Positions 54,375 to 64,000 of a stretch of 64,000 nt of DNA are shown piece by piece (position 1 is the stretch's first letter; every line of letters begins with the position of its first letter). The notes beneath the pieces were generated by a model. The model did no database searches. It was not told the DNA's origin and was given only the letters and a program-made list of their open reading frames with translations. Source of the stretch: Ramlibacter agri (GTDB lineage Bacteria; Pseudomonadota; Gammaproteobacteria; Burkholderiales; Burkholderiaceae_C); NCBI RefSeq assembly GCF_012927085.1, contig NZ_JABBFX010000002.1, positions 186,001 through 250,000 on the forward strand, given 5' to 3'. The translations under genes and the position numbers were made by a program.

Positions 54375-55601
54375 TCAACTGTAAGCCGCTCCGGTGAACT
54401 CCGTCCAGCGGCCGTCGCGCCGCACAAACAGCTCGCGAACCAGCATCCGGGCGCCGCTTTGCTCGAGCCGCTGCACGATGGCGCGGAGTTCCGCGATGCC
54501 TTCGCGGGAGCGCGGGTCGCAGAAGGCGAGCACATCCGGCGCCGGCATCGCCACCACCACGCCACCAGGCGCGAGGCTGTCCCACAGGGAGTCCAGCAGC
54601 ACGAGGCTGGCCTCGAACTGGCCGCGTGCCAGGAGCGCCGTCGCCGCCCCGCTCTGCTCGAGGCGGAACTCCGGGCCGCCGTCGCCACCGGCCCAGCCCG
54701 CCAGGTTGCCCAGGCCCAGGCGCAGCAGGTCCTGCGGATCCAGCTCCGCCTCCCGCAGCTGACGGCGGCTCAGGAGGCCGTAGTACGAACCTTCATCGAC
54801 GGCGAAGAAGACGCCGAAGCCCTGGTACGCCACTGCCACGGGCGAGTCGTCCGGCGCCATCCCTGGCAGTGCGCTACCGATGTTGACGTCCAACACCTCG
54901 CCGTCCGGTGCCGGCAGACCGGCGAACTTGATGCAGGCGAGCGCCCGGAAGGCTGCCGGCTTGCGCGGCTCGGCGCGTGACTGGGGCGCCGGCGGCGGTG
55001 CGGTCGCGCGCCGCTGGGCCGCGCGCTCGCGCGCGGCTTGCCGTCGCTCCTGCGCCTGCAGCTCGGTCCGGACCTCGTCCAGGCTCGCCTGGGCACGCCA
55101 GAGCAGCCAGGCCAGCGCAATGATGTTCAACAGCGGAATCAGCCCCAGCATCGGCACGAGGAACAGCCAGGGGCGCGACACCGCGCCCAGCGCCACCATG
55201 CGCCGCGCGCCCGACCAGGCGGCCAGCAGGCTGGCGACCCACAACACCAGGCTCACGCCGACGTTGCGGCTGGCGCCCACCATCAAGACGCTCGTGACGA
55301 CGGATCCGAGCAAGGCCCCGGCGAGCCAGCGCCGCGCCAGCATCAGGCCTGCCTGCTGCTCCCAACGGCCGGCGTCCTCCTCGTCCCCCGGCGCCCCGCC
55401 GCCCGCGAACGCCGCCTTGCACCGCGGGCAGGAGGTGGTGCCGCGCGGCGCGCAGCGGTCGCACAGGCTGTAGCCGCAGCCTGGACACAAGGTGCGGGTC
55501 AGCGACCAGCGCTCGGGGTCCGCTTTCGCCACCGGATTGCCGCCGGGTGCGATCGACACCGAGATGAAGCGGTCGCAGGCGCCGCATTGCAGGACTGCCA
55601 T
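54375..55601 (-). CDS. Membrane protein with N-terminal zinc ribbons
   Basis: A 408-residue protein. The first 65 residues carry CxxC zinc-ribbon motifs (CGACDRFI, CPGCGYSLCDRC, CPRCKAAF). Then come about four hydrophobic segments (WLAGALLGSVVTSVLMVGAS, LVLWVASLLAAW, WLFLVPMLGLIPLLNIIALA), a charged linker, and a soluble C-terminal domain of 180 residues. No characterised family is recognised. GGAGGAG precedes the ATG. Confidence 0.7.
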   Translation of the reverse strand: MAVLQCGACDRFISVSIAPGGNPVAKADPERWSLTRTLCPGCGYSLCDRCAPRGTTSCPRCKAAFAGGGAPGDEEDAGRWEQQAGLMLARRWLAGALLGSVVTSVLMVGASRNVGVSLVLWVASLLAAWSGARRMVALGAVSRPWLFLVPMLGLIPLLNIIALAWLLWRAQASLDEVRTELQAQERRQAARERAAQRRATAPPPAPQSRAEPRKPAAFRALACIKFAGLPAPDGEVLDVNIGSALPGMAPDDSPVAVAYQGFGVFFAVDEGSYYGLLSRRQLREAELDPQDLLRLGLGNLAGWAGGDGGPEFRLEQSGAATALLARGQFEASLVLLDSLWDSLAPGGVVVAMPAPDVLAFCDPRSREGIAELRAIVQRLEQSGARMLVRELFVRRDGRWTEFTGAAYS

Positions 55602-55652
55602 GGGTCTCCTCCCTGGCACGACTTTAGGAGGGAGGTTCGCCGGCCGGCAATG

Positions 55653-55676
55653 AAAAAACCCGCGGCAGGCCGCGGG
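55653..55676 (-). terminator. Terminator of aceA
   Basis: CCCGCGG pairs with CCGCGGG around CAGG and is followed on the minus strand by T6. It lies 27 bp past the aceA stop. Confidence 0.85.
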
Positions 55677-55702
55677 CTGTCTCACCGGAGCGACGGTGGG
55701 GC

Positions 55703-57040
<1,338 letters not shown>

Positions 57041-57092
57041 TCCGTTGGTTGATCTCGAAACCTGTGGCCGGGGCCTTCGAGTGAATTCTGCG

Positions 57093-57136
57093 GTCTTCTA
57101 GAAGACTGAGGGCCTCTTATGTCTTATAGAAGACAT
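57093..57136. promoter_or_regulatory. Twin operators upstream of aceA
   Basis: GTCTTCTAGAAGAC (57093-57106, a perfect palindrome) and ATGTCTT-ATAG-AAGACAT (57119-57136) share the core GTCTT-N4-AAGAC. Their centres are 28 bp apart and about 60-90 bp upstream of the ATG, in an AT-rich stretch. They are likely sites of a dimeric regulator of aceA. Confidence 0.65.
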
Positions 57137-57259
57137 ATTTTTATTTCCTTCAATTTCAACGACTTGTGTCATTCATTCCGCAATACGCAATCATTTTTCT
57201 TGTATTGAGAAATTTTGCGGCGGCGCATCAACAAATCTTTTTGCGATGCGAAATGGCTT

Positions 57260-57661
57260 TCACGGCTGGTGAAAAACGATCCAGTCGCCGTGCCCGATCG
57301 GTTGCCGGCCCATCACGCGCGCCGGGTTGATCTCGTACACCAGGCAGTCGCGCGTGCCGCCTTGCATCGCCACGGCCACTTCGCGCTTCAAGTATTCGCT
57401 GTCGGCGCTGTCCTCGATCTGCTCGATGCCATCGAGCACGGCCTCCAGCGCCGCGCCGATCCGGTAGACCTCGCCGACCACGGTGACCGCCTCGTCGCCG
57501 CCCAGCGCGAGACCGGGGTACCAGTCGAAGTGGTACAGCCGGCCCTTCACCTCGCCCATGCCCAGGTACTCGGGCGCCGGCTGCAGGCGGTTGATGTCGT
57601 TGCGGCCGCCGCGGCGCAGGGTGCCGTAGACGAAGACGAGGCGCTCGGGGGCTTGGGGCAT
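57260..57661 (-). CDS. Gamma-glutamylcyclotransferase-like protein
   Basis: A 133-residue AIG2/GGCT-fold protein: FVYGTLRRGG at residues 10-19, YPGLALGGDEAVTVVGEVYR, then a Glu (LDGIEQIED) in the catalytic position near residue 80. Such enzymes cyclise gamma-glutamyl amines or dipeptides. It is divergent from the EamA gene, whose start region it touches. Confidence 0.8.
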   Translation of the reverse strand: MPQAPERLVFVYGTLRRGGRNDINRLQPAPEYLGMGEVKGRLYHFDWYPGLALGGDEAVTVVGEVYRIGAALEAVLDGIEQIEDSADSEYLKREVAVAMQGGTRDCLVYEINPARVMGRQPIGHGDWIVFHQP

Positions 57662-57695
57662 GATGCGGCGGTTTCTCTCCAGCCTGCATTCTCCG

Positions 57696-58601
57696 ATGAG
57701 CTTCGTGACCCGCCGCCCCGCGGCCTATGCCTGCCTCGCCCTGAGCATGTCGCTGGTGGGCAGCTACGTGGCCCTGTCGAAGCCGCTGGTGGCCGCCCTG
57801 CCCGTGTTCCTGCTGGCGTGGCTGCGCTTCGGCATCGGCGGGCTGGCGATGCTGCCCTGGCTGCGCAGGCCGGCGAACGAACCGCCGCTGACGGCGCGCA
57901 CGCGCCGCCTGCTGTTCCTGGAGTCCTTCCTCGGCAACTTCCTGTTCTCGATCTGCATGCTGTTCGGCGTCAGCATGACCAGCGCCGTCTCGGCGGGCGT
58001 GATCATGGCGGCGATCCCCGCGGTGGTCGCCATCCTCAGCCGCGTGTTCCTGCGCGAGCCCCTCACCGGCCGCATCCTCAGCGCCATCGCCTGCGCCGCC
58101 GGCGGCATCGGGCTGCTGGCGGTGGCCCAGCCCCACGCCGATGCAGGCAGCGCCGCGGCGCAGCGCGCGTGGCTCGGCAACCTGCTGGTGTTCGCTGCCG
58201 TTGTCTGCGAGGCCTCGTACGCGGTGATCGGCAAGGCGCTCACCGGCGCGCTCGGGCCCAAGCGCATCACCTCGCTCATCAACCTCTGGGGCTTCGCGCT
58301 GGTCACGCCCTTCGGCCTCTGGCAGGCGCTGCGCTTCGACTTCACCAGCGTCGCGCCAGGCGCGTGGCTGCTGCTGCTGTTCTACGCGCTCGCTGCCAGC
58401 GTGTGGACGGTGTGGCTCTGGATGACGGGCTTGAAGGTGGTGCCGGCCTCGCAGGCCGGCGTGTTCACGGTGATGCTGCCGGTGAGCGCAGCGCTCGTGG
58501 GCGTCGTTTTCCTCGGGGAAACACTCAGCGGCTTGCAGTTCACAGCGTTCGTCGCGGCGCTCGCGGGCGTCGTGCTCGCGACCTTGCCCACGGGTCGCTG
58601 A
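57696..58601 (+). CDS. EamA/DMT-family transporter
   Basis: A 301-residue inner-membrane protein with ten predicted helices in two EamA repeats (LALSMSLVGSYVALSKPLVA; GVIMAAIPAVVAILSRVFLR; and later FLGETLSGLQFTAFVAALAG). Members export amino acids or metabolites; the substrate is unknown. The ATG at 57696 is preferred because earlier Met codons at 57660 overlap the divergent gene. Confidence 0.85.
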   Translation: MSFVTRRPAAYACLALSMSLVGSYVALSKPLVAALPVFLLAWLRFGIGGLAMLPWLRRPANEPPLTARTRRLLFLESFLGNFLFSICMLFGVSMTSAVSAGVIMAAIPAVVAILSRVFLREPLTGRILSAIACAAGGIGLLAVAQPHADAGSAAAQRAWLGNLLVFAAVVCEASYAVIGKALTGALGPKRITSLINLWGFALVTPFGLWQALRFDFTSVAPGAWLLLLFYALAASVWTVWLWMTGLKVVPASQAGVFTVMLPVSAALVGVVFLGETLSGLQFTAFVAALAGVVLATLPTGR

Positions 58602-58608
58602 AGAGGCG

Positions 58609-58757
58609 TTTTCAGAGGGAAAAACCGTGTGCTGACGCGATGTTGATCGCGCTTCTTGCGACACTGCGTGAGCGTTCTTCGAGGGGAAAACGCGCGTTTT
58701 CAGAGGGAACGCAGTGCTTCTCCAGAGGGAGAAAAGCAACATTTCAGAGAGAAAAAC
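58609..58757. repeat. 22-bp phased repeats upstream of the H1-like gene
   Basis: A core GAGGGA within TTTTCAGAGGGAAAA-like units occurs at 58615, 58681, 58703, 58725 and 58747 (variants GAGGGG, GAGAGA). The last four are exactly 22 bp apart, and the first is 66 bp (3 x 22) away. Units sit on one face of the helix. They may bind a regulator of the downstream gene or be a promoter-linked repeat family. Confidence 0.7.
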
Positions 58758-58863
58758 CTTCCATTTCCCTTTGACAGCGCCTTGTTTGCCATTAGCATCC
58801 GCAGTGCCAGTGGAGAGTGCAGTCCCATTGGTGGTTCATCAACTTCTAGAAGGAAACTCGATC

Positions 58864-59322
58864 ATGGCAACTGCAAAGAAAGCGACGGCGAAGAAGGCGC
58901 CGGCGAAGAAGGCGGCACCGGCGAAGAAGGCCGCTGCCAAGAAGGCCCCGGCCAAGAAGGCGGCACCGGCGAAGAAGGCTCCGGCCAAGAAGGCCGCGCC
59001 CGCGAAGAAGGCTGTCGCCAAGAAGGCCGCCCCGGCGAAGAAGGCGCCGGCGAAGAAGGCCCCCGCCAAGAAGCGCACCCCGAACGCAGCGTTCATGAAG
59101 CCGCTGACCCCGGACGCGTCCCTGGCCGCCGTGGTGGGCAACGCTCCGCTGCCCCGCACGGAAATCGTCAGCAAGCTGTGGGCCTACATCAAGAAGAACA
59201 AGCTCCAGGACCAGGCCAACAAGCGCATGGTCAACGCCGACGACAAGCTGCGTGTCCTGTTCGGCAAGAACCAGGTCTCGATGTTCGAGATGGCCGGCCT
59301 GATCGGCAAGCACGTCAAGTAA
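58864..59322 (+). CDS. Histone H1-like protein with SWIB domain
   Basis: A 152-residue protein. Residues 1-75 are repeats of the AKKAPAKKA type, strongly basic like histone H1 tails. Residues 78-152 form a SWIB/MDM2-like domain (FMKPLTPDASLAAVVGNAPL, then LWAYIKKNKLQDQANKRMV, ending SMFEMAGLIGKHVK). It probably binds DNA and condenses the nucleoid. AAGGA precedes the ATG. Repeats and a terminator flank it. Confidence 0.93.
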   Translation: MATAKKATAKKAPAKKAAPAKKAAAKKAPAKKAAPAKKAPAKKAAPAKKAVAKKAAPAKKAPAKKAPAKKRTPNAAFMKPLTPDASLAAVVGNAPLPRTEIVSKLWAYIKKNKLQDQANKRMVNADDKLRVLFGKNQVSMFEMAGLIGKHVK

Positions 59323-59346
59323 ATCGGTCTCGATCGATTTGCCTTG

Positions 59347-59372
59347 AAGGGCCGGCTGAAGCCGGCCCTTTT
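59347..59372 (+). terminator. Terminator of the H1-like gene
   Basis: AAGGGCCGGC-TGAA-GCCGGCCCTT is a 10-bp stem followed by TTTT, 24 bp past the stop codon. Confidence 0.92.
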
Positions 59373-59409
59373 GCATTTCTGGCCCCTTCTTTTTTGGCAG
59401 ACTGGCGCG

Positions 59410-60864
59410 ATGGAAGAACTCGAACGCCTCGTCCAGGACGCCGCGCCGGCGGATGCCTGGTGGTCCGCCCGCCTGGTGGAGGAACGCTCCGAGCTGCTGG
59501 CGGTGCGGCGCGACGCCGCCCTGCCGCCCTGGCGGGCCCATGACGCCGGGGCCATGGTCAGCGTGGCGGCCGGCGGCGGCTTCGCCTATGCCGCCACCAG
59601 CGACCTCAGCCGGGCCGGCCTGCAAGCCGCTTTCGGCCACGCCAGGGCGCTTGCGCGGGCCAGCGCGGCCCATGCCCTGCCCCTCCCCGCCGAAGCGCTC
59701 CAGGCGCCCGGAAAGGGCCGCTACGCGACTCCGGTGCAGCGCCCGGCCGCCGCCCTGGGGCTGAAGGAAAAGTACGAACTGCTGGCCCAGGCCTGCGCCG
59801 GCGCCGACCTCGGATCGGCCATCGTCGACCGCAATGCGTCGCTCTGGAGCACCCGCACGCGCCAGCTGTTCCTGAGCGCGGACGGCGGCCGCATCGAGCA
59901 GGACTGGGAGTTCCTGGTGCCTGAAATCGTGGCCGTGGCCAGCGATGGCGGCGAGACGCAGAGCCGCTCCGCCGCCGGCCAGTACAACGGCTTCTGCCAG
60001 CAGGGCGGCCTGGAGGTGCTGGAGCGCGCCGGCTTCCTGGACGATGCACCGCGGGTCGCGCGCGAGGCGCTGGAACTGGTCCGCGCGCCCGACTGCCCCA
60101 CCGGCGAGCTGGACCTGCTGCTGGCGCCCGACCAGATGATGCTGCAGATCCACGAGAGCATCGGCCACCCGCTGGAGCTGGATCGCATCCTCGGCGACGA
60201 GCGCAATTTCGCCGGCACCAGCTTCGTCACTCTCGATATGTTCGGCCACTACCGCTACGGCAGCCCGCTGCTGAACGTGAGCTTTGCCCCCGACGTGCCG
60301 GCCGAATTCGCCAGCTACGCCTTCGACGACGACGGCCAGCCGGCGCAGCGCGAGTGGCTGATCCGGGACGGCATCCTGCAGCGCCCGCTGGGCGGCGCGC
60401 TGTCGCAGGCGCGGGCCCGGGCGCTGCGGCCGGACATCGAAGGCGTCGCCAACAGCCGCGCCTGCAGCTGGAAGCGCCCGCCCATCGATCGCATGGCCAA
60501 CCTCAACGTGGAGCCGGGCGCGTCCAGCTTCGAGGAGATGGTCGCCAGCATCGACGATGGCGTGCTGATGCGCACCAACGCCTCTTGGAGCATCGACGAC
60601 TCGCGCAACAAGTTCCAGTTCGGCTGCGAATGGGGCCAGCGCATCCGCCACGGCAAGCTGGCGGAGGTGGTGCGGCGGCCCAACTACCGCGGCATCTCGG
60701 CCAGCTTCTGGCGCTCGCTGTCCATGGTGGGCAACGCCGGCACCTTCGAGGTGATGGGCACGCCTTTCTGCGGCAAGGGCGAGCCGAACCAGGTGATCCG
60801 GGTCGGCCATGCCGCGCCGGCCTGCAAGTTCGACCGGGTGCAGGTCTTCGGGGGAGGCAAGTGA
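59410..60864 (+). CDS. TldD/PmbA-family metalloprotease, TldD-like
   Basis: A 484-residue protein with HESIGHPLELDR near residue 249, the HExxxH-type zinc motif of TldD. The C-terminal half has the conserved MANLNVEPG and GNAGTFEVMGTPFCGKGEP stretches. TldD acts with TldE (PmbA) to cleave peptides. This pair is of the predicted-modulator branch rather than the classical TldD near ihf genes. Its stop overlaps the next ATG (TGATG). Confidence 0.88.
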   Translation: MEELERLVQDAAPADAWWSARLVEERSELLAVRRDAALPPWRAHDAGAMVSVAAGGGFAYAATSDLSRAGLQAAFGHARALARASAAHALPLPAEALQAPGKGRYATPVQRPAAALGLKEKYELLAQACAGADLGSAIVDRNASLWSTRTRQLFLSADGGRIEQDWEFLVPEIVAVASDGGETQSRSAAGQYNGFCQQGGLEVLERAGFLDDAPRVAREALELVRAPDCPTGELDLLLAPDQMMLQIHESIGHPLELDRILGDERNFAGTSFVTLDMFGHYRYGSPLLNVSFAPDVPAEFASYAFDDDGQPAQREWLIRDGILQRPLGGALSQARARALRPDIEGVANSRACSWKRPPIDRMANLNVEPGASSFEEMVASIDDGVLMRTNASWSIDDSRNKFQFGCEWGQRIRHGKLAEVVRRPNYRGISASFWRSLSMVGNAGTFEVMGTPFCGKGEPNQVIRVGHAAPACKFDRVQVFGGGK

Positions 60865-62186
60865 TGCGGGACTGGTTCGAAGCGCTCGCGGCCGCCGTCT
60901 GCGTCACCGTCCCCGCCCTGGACCGGGTCAGCCTGTCGCTGGAGGCGGAGGAGTCCGATTTCCTGCGCTTCAACCACGCAAAGCTGCGCCAGGGCGGCCA
61001 GGTGCAGCAGCGCCATGGCACGGTCACGGTGGTCGCGGGACGGCGCCGCGCCAGCGCCACCTGCACCCTGACCGGCGACCTGGCCGCCGACACCGCGCGC
61101 CTGCGCGCCGAGCGCGACCAACTGGCCAGCGAGCTGCCGCTGGTGCCGGAGGATCCCTTCCTGCTGCTGCCCGACGTCGTGCAGTCCACTTCGCACGAGG
61201 CGGCCGGCACGCTGGCGAGCGCGGAAGAAGTGGTGGCGACCATCGCCACCGAAGGCGCCGGCGCCGACCTGGTCGGCTTCTACGCCGGCGGCCCGGTCCG
61301 GCGGGCCTATGCTGACAGCCGCGGCCAGCGCAACTGGCATGCGGTGGGCAACTTCCATTTCGAATGGTGCCTGTACCGCGAGGGCGACCTGGCGGTGAAG
61401 TCCACCTATGCCGGCATGCACTGGGAGACGGCAGAACTGGCGCGCCGCATGGGCGAGGCGCGCGCGCAGCTGGAACTGCTGGCGCGCCCGCGCAAGACGC
61501 TGGCGCCGGGCCGTTATCGCGTGTTGTTCAGCCCGGTGGCCGTCGCCGACCTGCTGGGCACGCTGGGCTGGGGCGGCTTCGGCGAGCGCGGCGTGCGTAC
61601 CGGCGTCAGCACGCTGGTGCGGCTGCAGCGAGGCGAGGAGCTGTTCGCCCCGTCCGTGCGGATCACCGAGGCGCGCGCCGCGGCCGGCGTGCCGGCCTTC
61701 CAGTCCGATGGCTTCGTGAACCCGGCGGAGATCGTGCTGGTGGACCAGGGCCGTGCGGCCGGCACGCTGGTGTCGCCGCGCAGCGCAAGCGAATACGGGC
61801 TGGCGGCCAGCAACAGCGGCGATCGCGAAAGCCCGGAAGCGTTGGCGCTCGCGCCGGGCGCCCTGCCCGCCGTGGACGCCTTGAAGGCGCTGGGCACGGG
61901 CGTCTACCTCAGCGACCTGCATTACCTGAACTACAGCGACCGCCAGGCCTGCCGGGTGACCGGCATGACCCGCTTCGCCTGCATGTGGGTGGAGGACGGC
62001 AGGCCGGTGGCGCCGATCGCGGTGATGCGCTTCGACGATTCGCTGCTGCGGATGTTCGGCAGCGGGCTGGTGGCGCTGACGGACCGGGTGGAGTTCCAGG
62101 CGGACAACGCGACCTACGGGGCGCGGCAGCTGCGAGGCACCTCCGCGCCCGGCGCGATCGTCGACGACTTCGCCTTTACCCTTTGA
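60864..62186 (+). CDS. TldD/PmbA-family protein, TldE-like partner
   Basis: A 440-residue protein. FLRFNHAKLRQGGQVQQRHG near residue 34 and the C-terminal CRVTGMTRFACMWVEDGR followed by PVAPIAVMRFDDS are typical of PmbA/TldE. It lacks the HExxxH zinc motif, as expected for the non-catalytic partner. The start at 60864 overlaps the TldD-like stop, so the two form a coupled pair. Its last 11 bp overlap the convergent ThDP gene. Confidence 0.85.
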   Translation: MRDWFEALAAAVCVTVPALDRVSLSLEAEESDFLRFNHAKLRQGGQVQQRHGTVTVVAGRRRASATCTLTGDLAADTARLRAERDQLASELPLVPEDPFLLLPDVVQSTSHEAAGTLASAEEVVATIATEGAGADLVGFYAGGPVRRAYADSRGQRNWHAVGNFHFEWCLYREGDLAVKSTYAGMHWETAELARRMGEARAQLELLARPRKTLAPGRYRVLFSPVAVADLLGTLGWGGFGERGVRTGVSTLVRLQRGEELFAPSVRITEARAAAGVPAFQSDGFVNPAEIVLVDQGRAAGTLVSPRSASEYGLAASNSGDRESPEALALAPGALPAVDALKALGTGVYLSDLHYLNYSDRQACRVTGMTRFACMWVEDGRPVAPIAVMRFDDSLLRMFGSGLVALTDRVEFQADNATYGARQLRGTSAPGAIVDDFAFTL

Positions 62187-63879
62187 CGCGCTTCAAGGCC
62201 GCCGCGCGGATCGCGCTGAGCGGCCCGCGGGTGGTGATCACGTCCACGTCGATCATCACCTCGATCAGCGTGCCTTGAGGGCGCTCCAGCGCGGCCAGCA
62301 GCGCCGGCTCGAACTCCTCGGTCCGCGTGATCTTCTGGCCGTGGTAGCCATAGGCGCGGGCCAGGCCGGCGAAATCGGGGTTGGCCAGCTGCGTGCCATG
62401 CACCCGCTCCGGATACTCGCGTTCCTGGTGCATGCGGATGGTGCCGAAGCTGCCGTTGTTCAACAGGACGATGATGGACTTCGCGCCTTCCTGCGCCGCC
62501 GTCGCCAGCTCCTGGCCGTTCATCAGGAAGTCGCCGTCGCCGGCAATGGTGAAGGCGACGCGCCCGGTGGCGATGGCCGCCGCGATGCCGGCCGGCACGC
62601 CGTAGCCCATCGCGCCCACCGTGGGCGCCAGCTGCGTCTTGTAGCCCTTGACCAGGCCGTGGTGCCGGAAGAAGCGGTGCACCCAGGACGCGAAGTTGCC
62701 CGCGCCATTGGTCAGCACGGCGTCGGCCGGCAGGTGCTTCTGCAGCAGGCCGACGATGGCCGGCATGTCGATGTCGCCGGGCAGCTTTTGCGGCTGCAGG
62801 TTGGCGACATAGTCCGCGTTGGCCGCCGCCGTCCAGTCCGCCCAGGGCAGTTCCGGCGGCGCCGTCAGCACTTCCAGCGAGCGCGCCGCGGCGTTCATGG
62901 TGGCGTTGATCGCGAGGTCCGCGCGGTAGACGCGGTTCAGCTCCTCGGCGCTGGCGTGGATGTGCACCAGCTTCTGCTTCGCCTGCGGCGGCGTCAGCAA
63001 GGTGTAGCCGCTGGTGGTCATCTCGCCCAGGCGCGGGCCGATCGCCAGGATCAGGTCGGCTTCCTTCACCCGCGCGGCCAGCTTCGGGTTGATGCCGATG
63101 CCGACGTCGCCTGCGTACTGCGGATGGTGGTTGTCGAAGGTGTCCTGGAAGCGGAAGGCGTTGCCCACCGGCACCTTCCAGTTCTCGGCGAAGCGCTGCA
63201 GCGCCTGCGCCGATTGCGGCGTCCAGCCGCCGCCGCCGGCGATGACGAAAGGCTTCTTCGCCGCCAGCAGCATTTCGCGCAAGGTGCGCAGCGAGCCCGG
63301 GTCGCTCCAGGCTTCGACGGCGTCCACCTGCGGCAACGGCCGCGCCGCCGTTTCCTGCACCAGCATGTCCTCGGGCAGCACCAGCACCACCGGGCCGGGC
63401 CGGCCGTTCATGGCGGTCGCGAAGGCGCGGCTCACGTACTCGGGGATGCGGTCCGGGTCGTCGATGCGCTCCACCCGCTTGGCCATGCCCTTGGTGCTCG
63501 GGCCGAAGAACACGCTGTAATCCACCTCCTGGAAGGCTTCGCGGTCGCGCTGGTCGCTGGCGACGTCGCCGACGAACAGCACCATGGGCGTGGAATCCTG
63601 GAAGGCGGTGTGCACGCCGATCGAGGCATTGGTGGCGCCGGGGCCGCGCGTCACGAAGCAGACGCCGGGCCGGTTGGTCAGCTTGCCGACTGCCTCGGCC
63701 ATGTACGCTGCGCCACCCTCCTGGCGGTTGATGACGAAGCGGATGCGGTCGCGGTACTGGTGGAAGCCATCCAGCACCGCCAGGTAGCTCTCCCCCGGCA
63801 CGCCGAAGACGTGCGTGACGCCTTGTTCGGCGAGGCATTCGACGATCAGGTGGCCGGCGAGCTGCGTGGCTTGGGTCAT
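62176..63879 (-). CDS. Acetolactate-synthase-like ThDP-dependent enzyme
   Basis: A 567-residue enzyme of the acetolactate synthase/benzoylformate decarboxylase family. The N-terminal part has GVTHVFGVPGESYLAVLDGF with the catalytic Glu near residue 55 (INRQEGGAA), the C-terminal part GDGDFLMNGQEL then LNNGSFG as the thiamine diphosphate motif. It probably decarboxylates a 2-keto acid; the substrate is unknown. It is divergent from a TetR gene that may control it. Confidence 0.88.
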   Translation of the reverse strand: MTQATQLAGHLIVECLAEQGVTHVFGVPGESYLAVLDGFHQYRDRIRFVINRQEGGAAYMAEAVGKLTNRPGVCFVTRGPGATNASIGVHTAFQDSTPMVLFVGDVASDQRDREAFQEVDYSVFFGPSTKGMAKRVERIDDPDRIPEYVSRAFATAMNGRPGPVVLVLPEDMLVQETAARPLPQVDAVEAWSDPGSLRTLREMLLAAKKPFVIAGGGGWTPQSAQALQRFAENWKVPVGNAFRFQDTFDNHHPQYAGDVGIGINPKLAARVKEADLILAIGPRLGEMTTSGYTLLTPPQAKQKLVHIHASAEELNRVYRADLAINATMNAAARSLEVLTAPPELPWADWTAAANADYVANLQPQKLPGDIDMPAIVGLLQKHLPADAVLTNGAGNFASWVHRFFRHHGLVKGYKTQLAPTVGAMGYGVPAGIAAAIATGRVAFTIAGDGDFLMNGQELATAAQEGAKSIIVLLNNGSFGTIRMHQEREYPERVHGTQLANPDFAGLARAYGYHGQKITRTEEFEPALLAALERPQGTLIEVMIDVDVITTRGPLSAIRAAALKRVKG

Positions 63880-63885
63880 GTGCGC

Positions 63886-63914
63886 TTGACTTAATTAACC
63901 AGAAAGTGAATTAT
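63886..63914 (+). promoter_or_regulatory. Promoter of the TetR-like gene
   Basis: TTGACT (63886-63891) and AATTAT (63909-63914) are separated by 17 bp. The ATG of the TetR gene is only 6 bp past the -10, so the transcript would be leaderless. The TTAATTAA stretch in the spacer is a possible TetR operator. Confidence 0.55.
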
Positions 63915-63920
63915 CCGAAG

Positions 63921-64000
63921 ATGGCTCGAGACCCCAGCCCCGCGCCCGAGGAGCGCCAGCGCGATGCCGACCGCTCCCAGAACACCATCCTAGCAGCGGC
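63921..64000 (+). CDS. TetR-family regulator, 5' end (partial)
   Basis: The frame starts MARDPSPAPEERQRDADRSQ and reaches NTILAAA, the usual start of helix 1 in TetR repressors, before the window ends. It is divergent from the ThDP enzyme and may regulate it. Only 26 codons are visible. Confidence 0.6.
   Translation, partial: MARDPSPAPEERQRDADRSQNTILAA

Noticed and set aside
58609..58757. Phased repeats as a CRISPR array
   Set aside because: Units are short and degenerate, the period is 22 bp without unique spacers, and no cas genes are nearby.

Overview
The window reads as chromosome from a high-GC betaproteobacterium of the order Burkholderiales, most like the Comamonadaceae (for example Ramlibacter or Variovorax relatives). 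The clues are the gene order thrS-infC-rpmI-rplT-pheS-pheT-ihfA-merR-tRNA-Pro, a paired cphA'/cphA cyanophycin locus with its ABC transporter and DUF1854 partner, and a lysine/alanine-rich histone H1-like protein. The genus is an inference.

Bases 1 to about 38,200 look like a mobile or accessory island. Its left end lies outside the window and its right end abuts a tRNA-Pro. From left to right it holds: (i) a BREX-type phage-defence operon on the minus strand (pglX, brxC, brxB, a brxA-like gene), led by a small ribbon-helix-helix (RHH) gene with two tandem operator-like dyads upstream; (ii) a HAD-phosphatase gene; (iii) a plasmid-like maintenance module (parA, an RHH partner, partition-site-like repeats, an HTH protein, a VapE-type primase/helicase and 11-bp iterons); (iv) a stretch of unknown genes, including a three-gene operon, a zinc-ribbon plus secreted Cys-rich pair, a decayed HAD copy and a cholesterol-dependent-cytolysin-like lipoprotein; (v) a DUF3800 gene, a winged-helix/nuclease-like protein, a metallophosphoesterase and an SSB-like protein; (vi) an Avs-like STAND NTPase with a Cap4-like nuclease domain, followed by an operon of two ADP-ribosyltransferase-like proteins; (vii) a PD-(D/E)xK-like gene coupled to a frameshifted gene; and (viii) small hypotheticals and a truncated TacA/DUF1778-type antitoxin. 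No integrase or transposase is visible.

Bases 38,261 to 46,084 hold the cyanophycin block (DUF1854 protein and ABC transporter on the minus strand; cphA' and cphA on the plus strand). It is bounded by two identical, directly repeated tRNA-Pro(GGG) genes, each with a similar terminator.

Bases 46,100 to 64,000 are core chromosome. The translation cluster runs thrS to ihfA/merR on the minus strand. thrS is preceded by a 13-codon reading frame with four Thr codons and an intrinsic terminator, which looks like a leader-peptide attenuator. Then come a small zinc-finger protein, a membrane zinc-ribbon protein, isocitrate lyase (aceA) with twin palindromic operators, a gamma-glutamylcyclotransferase-like protein, an EamA transporter, an H1/SWIB protein preceded by 22-bp phased repeats, a TldD/PmbA-like pair, an acetolactate-synthase-like ThDP enzyme, and the first codons of a divergent TetR regulator.

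Start codons were chosen by ribosome-binding sites, overlaps and homologous copies. Functions of the unknown island genes are left open.
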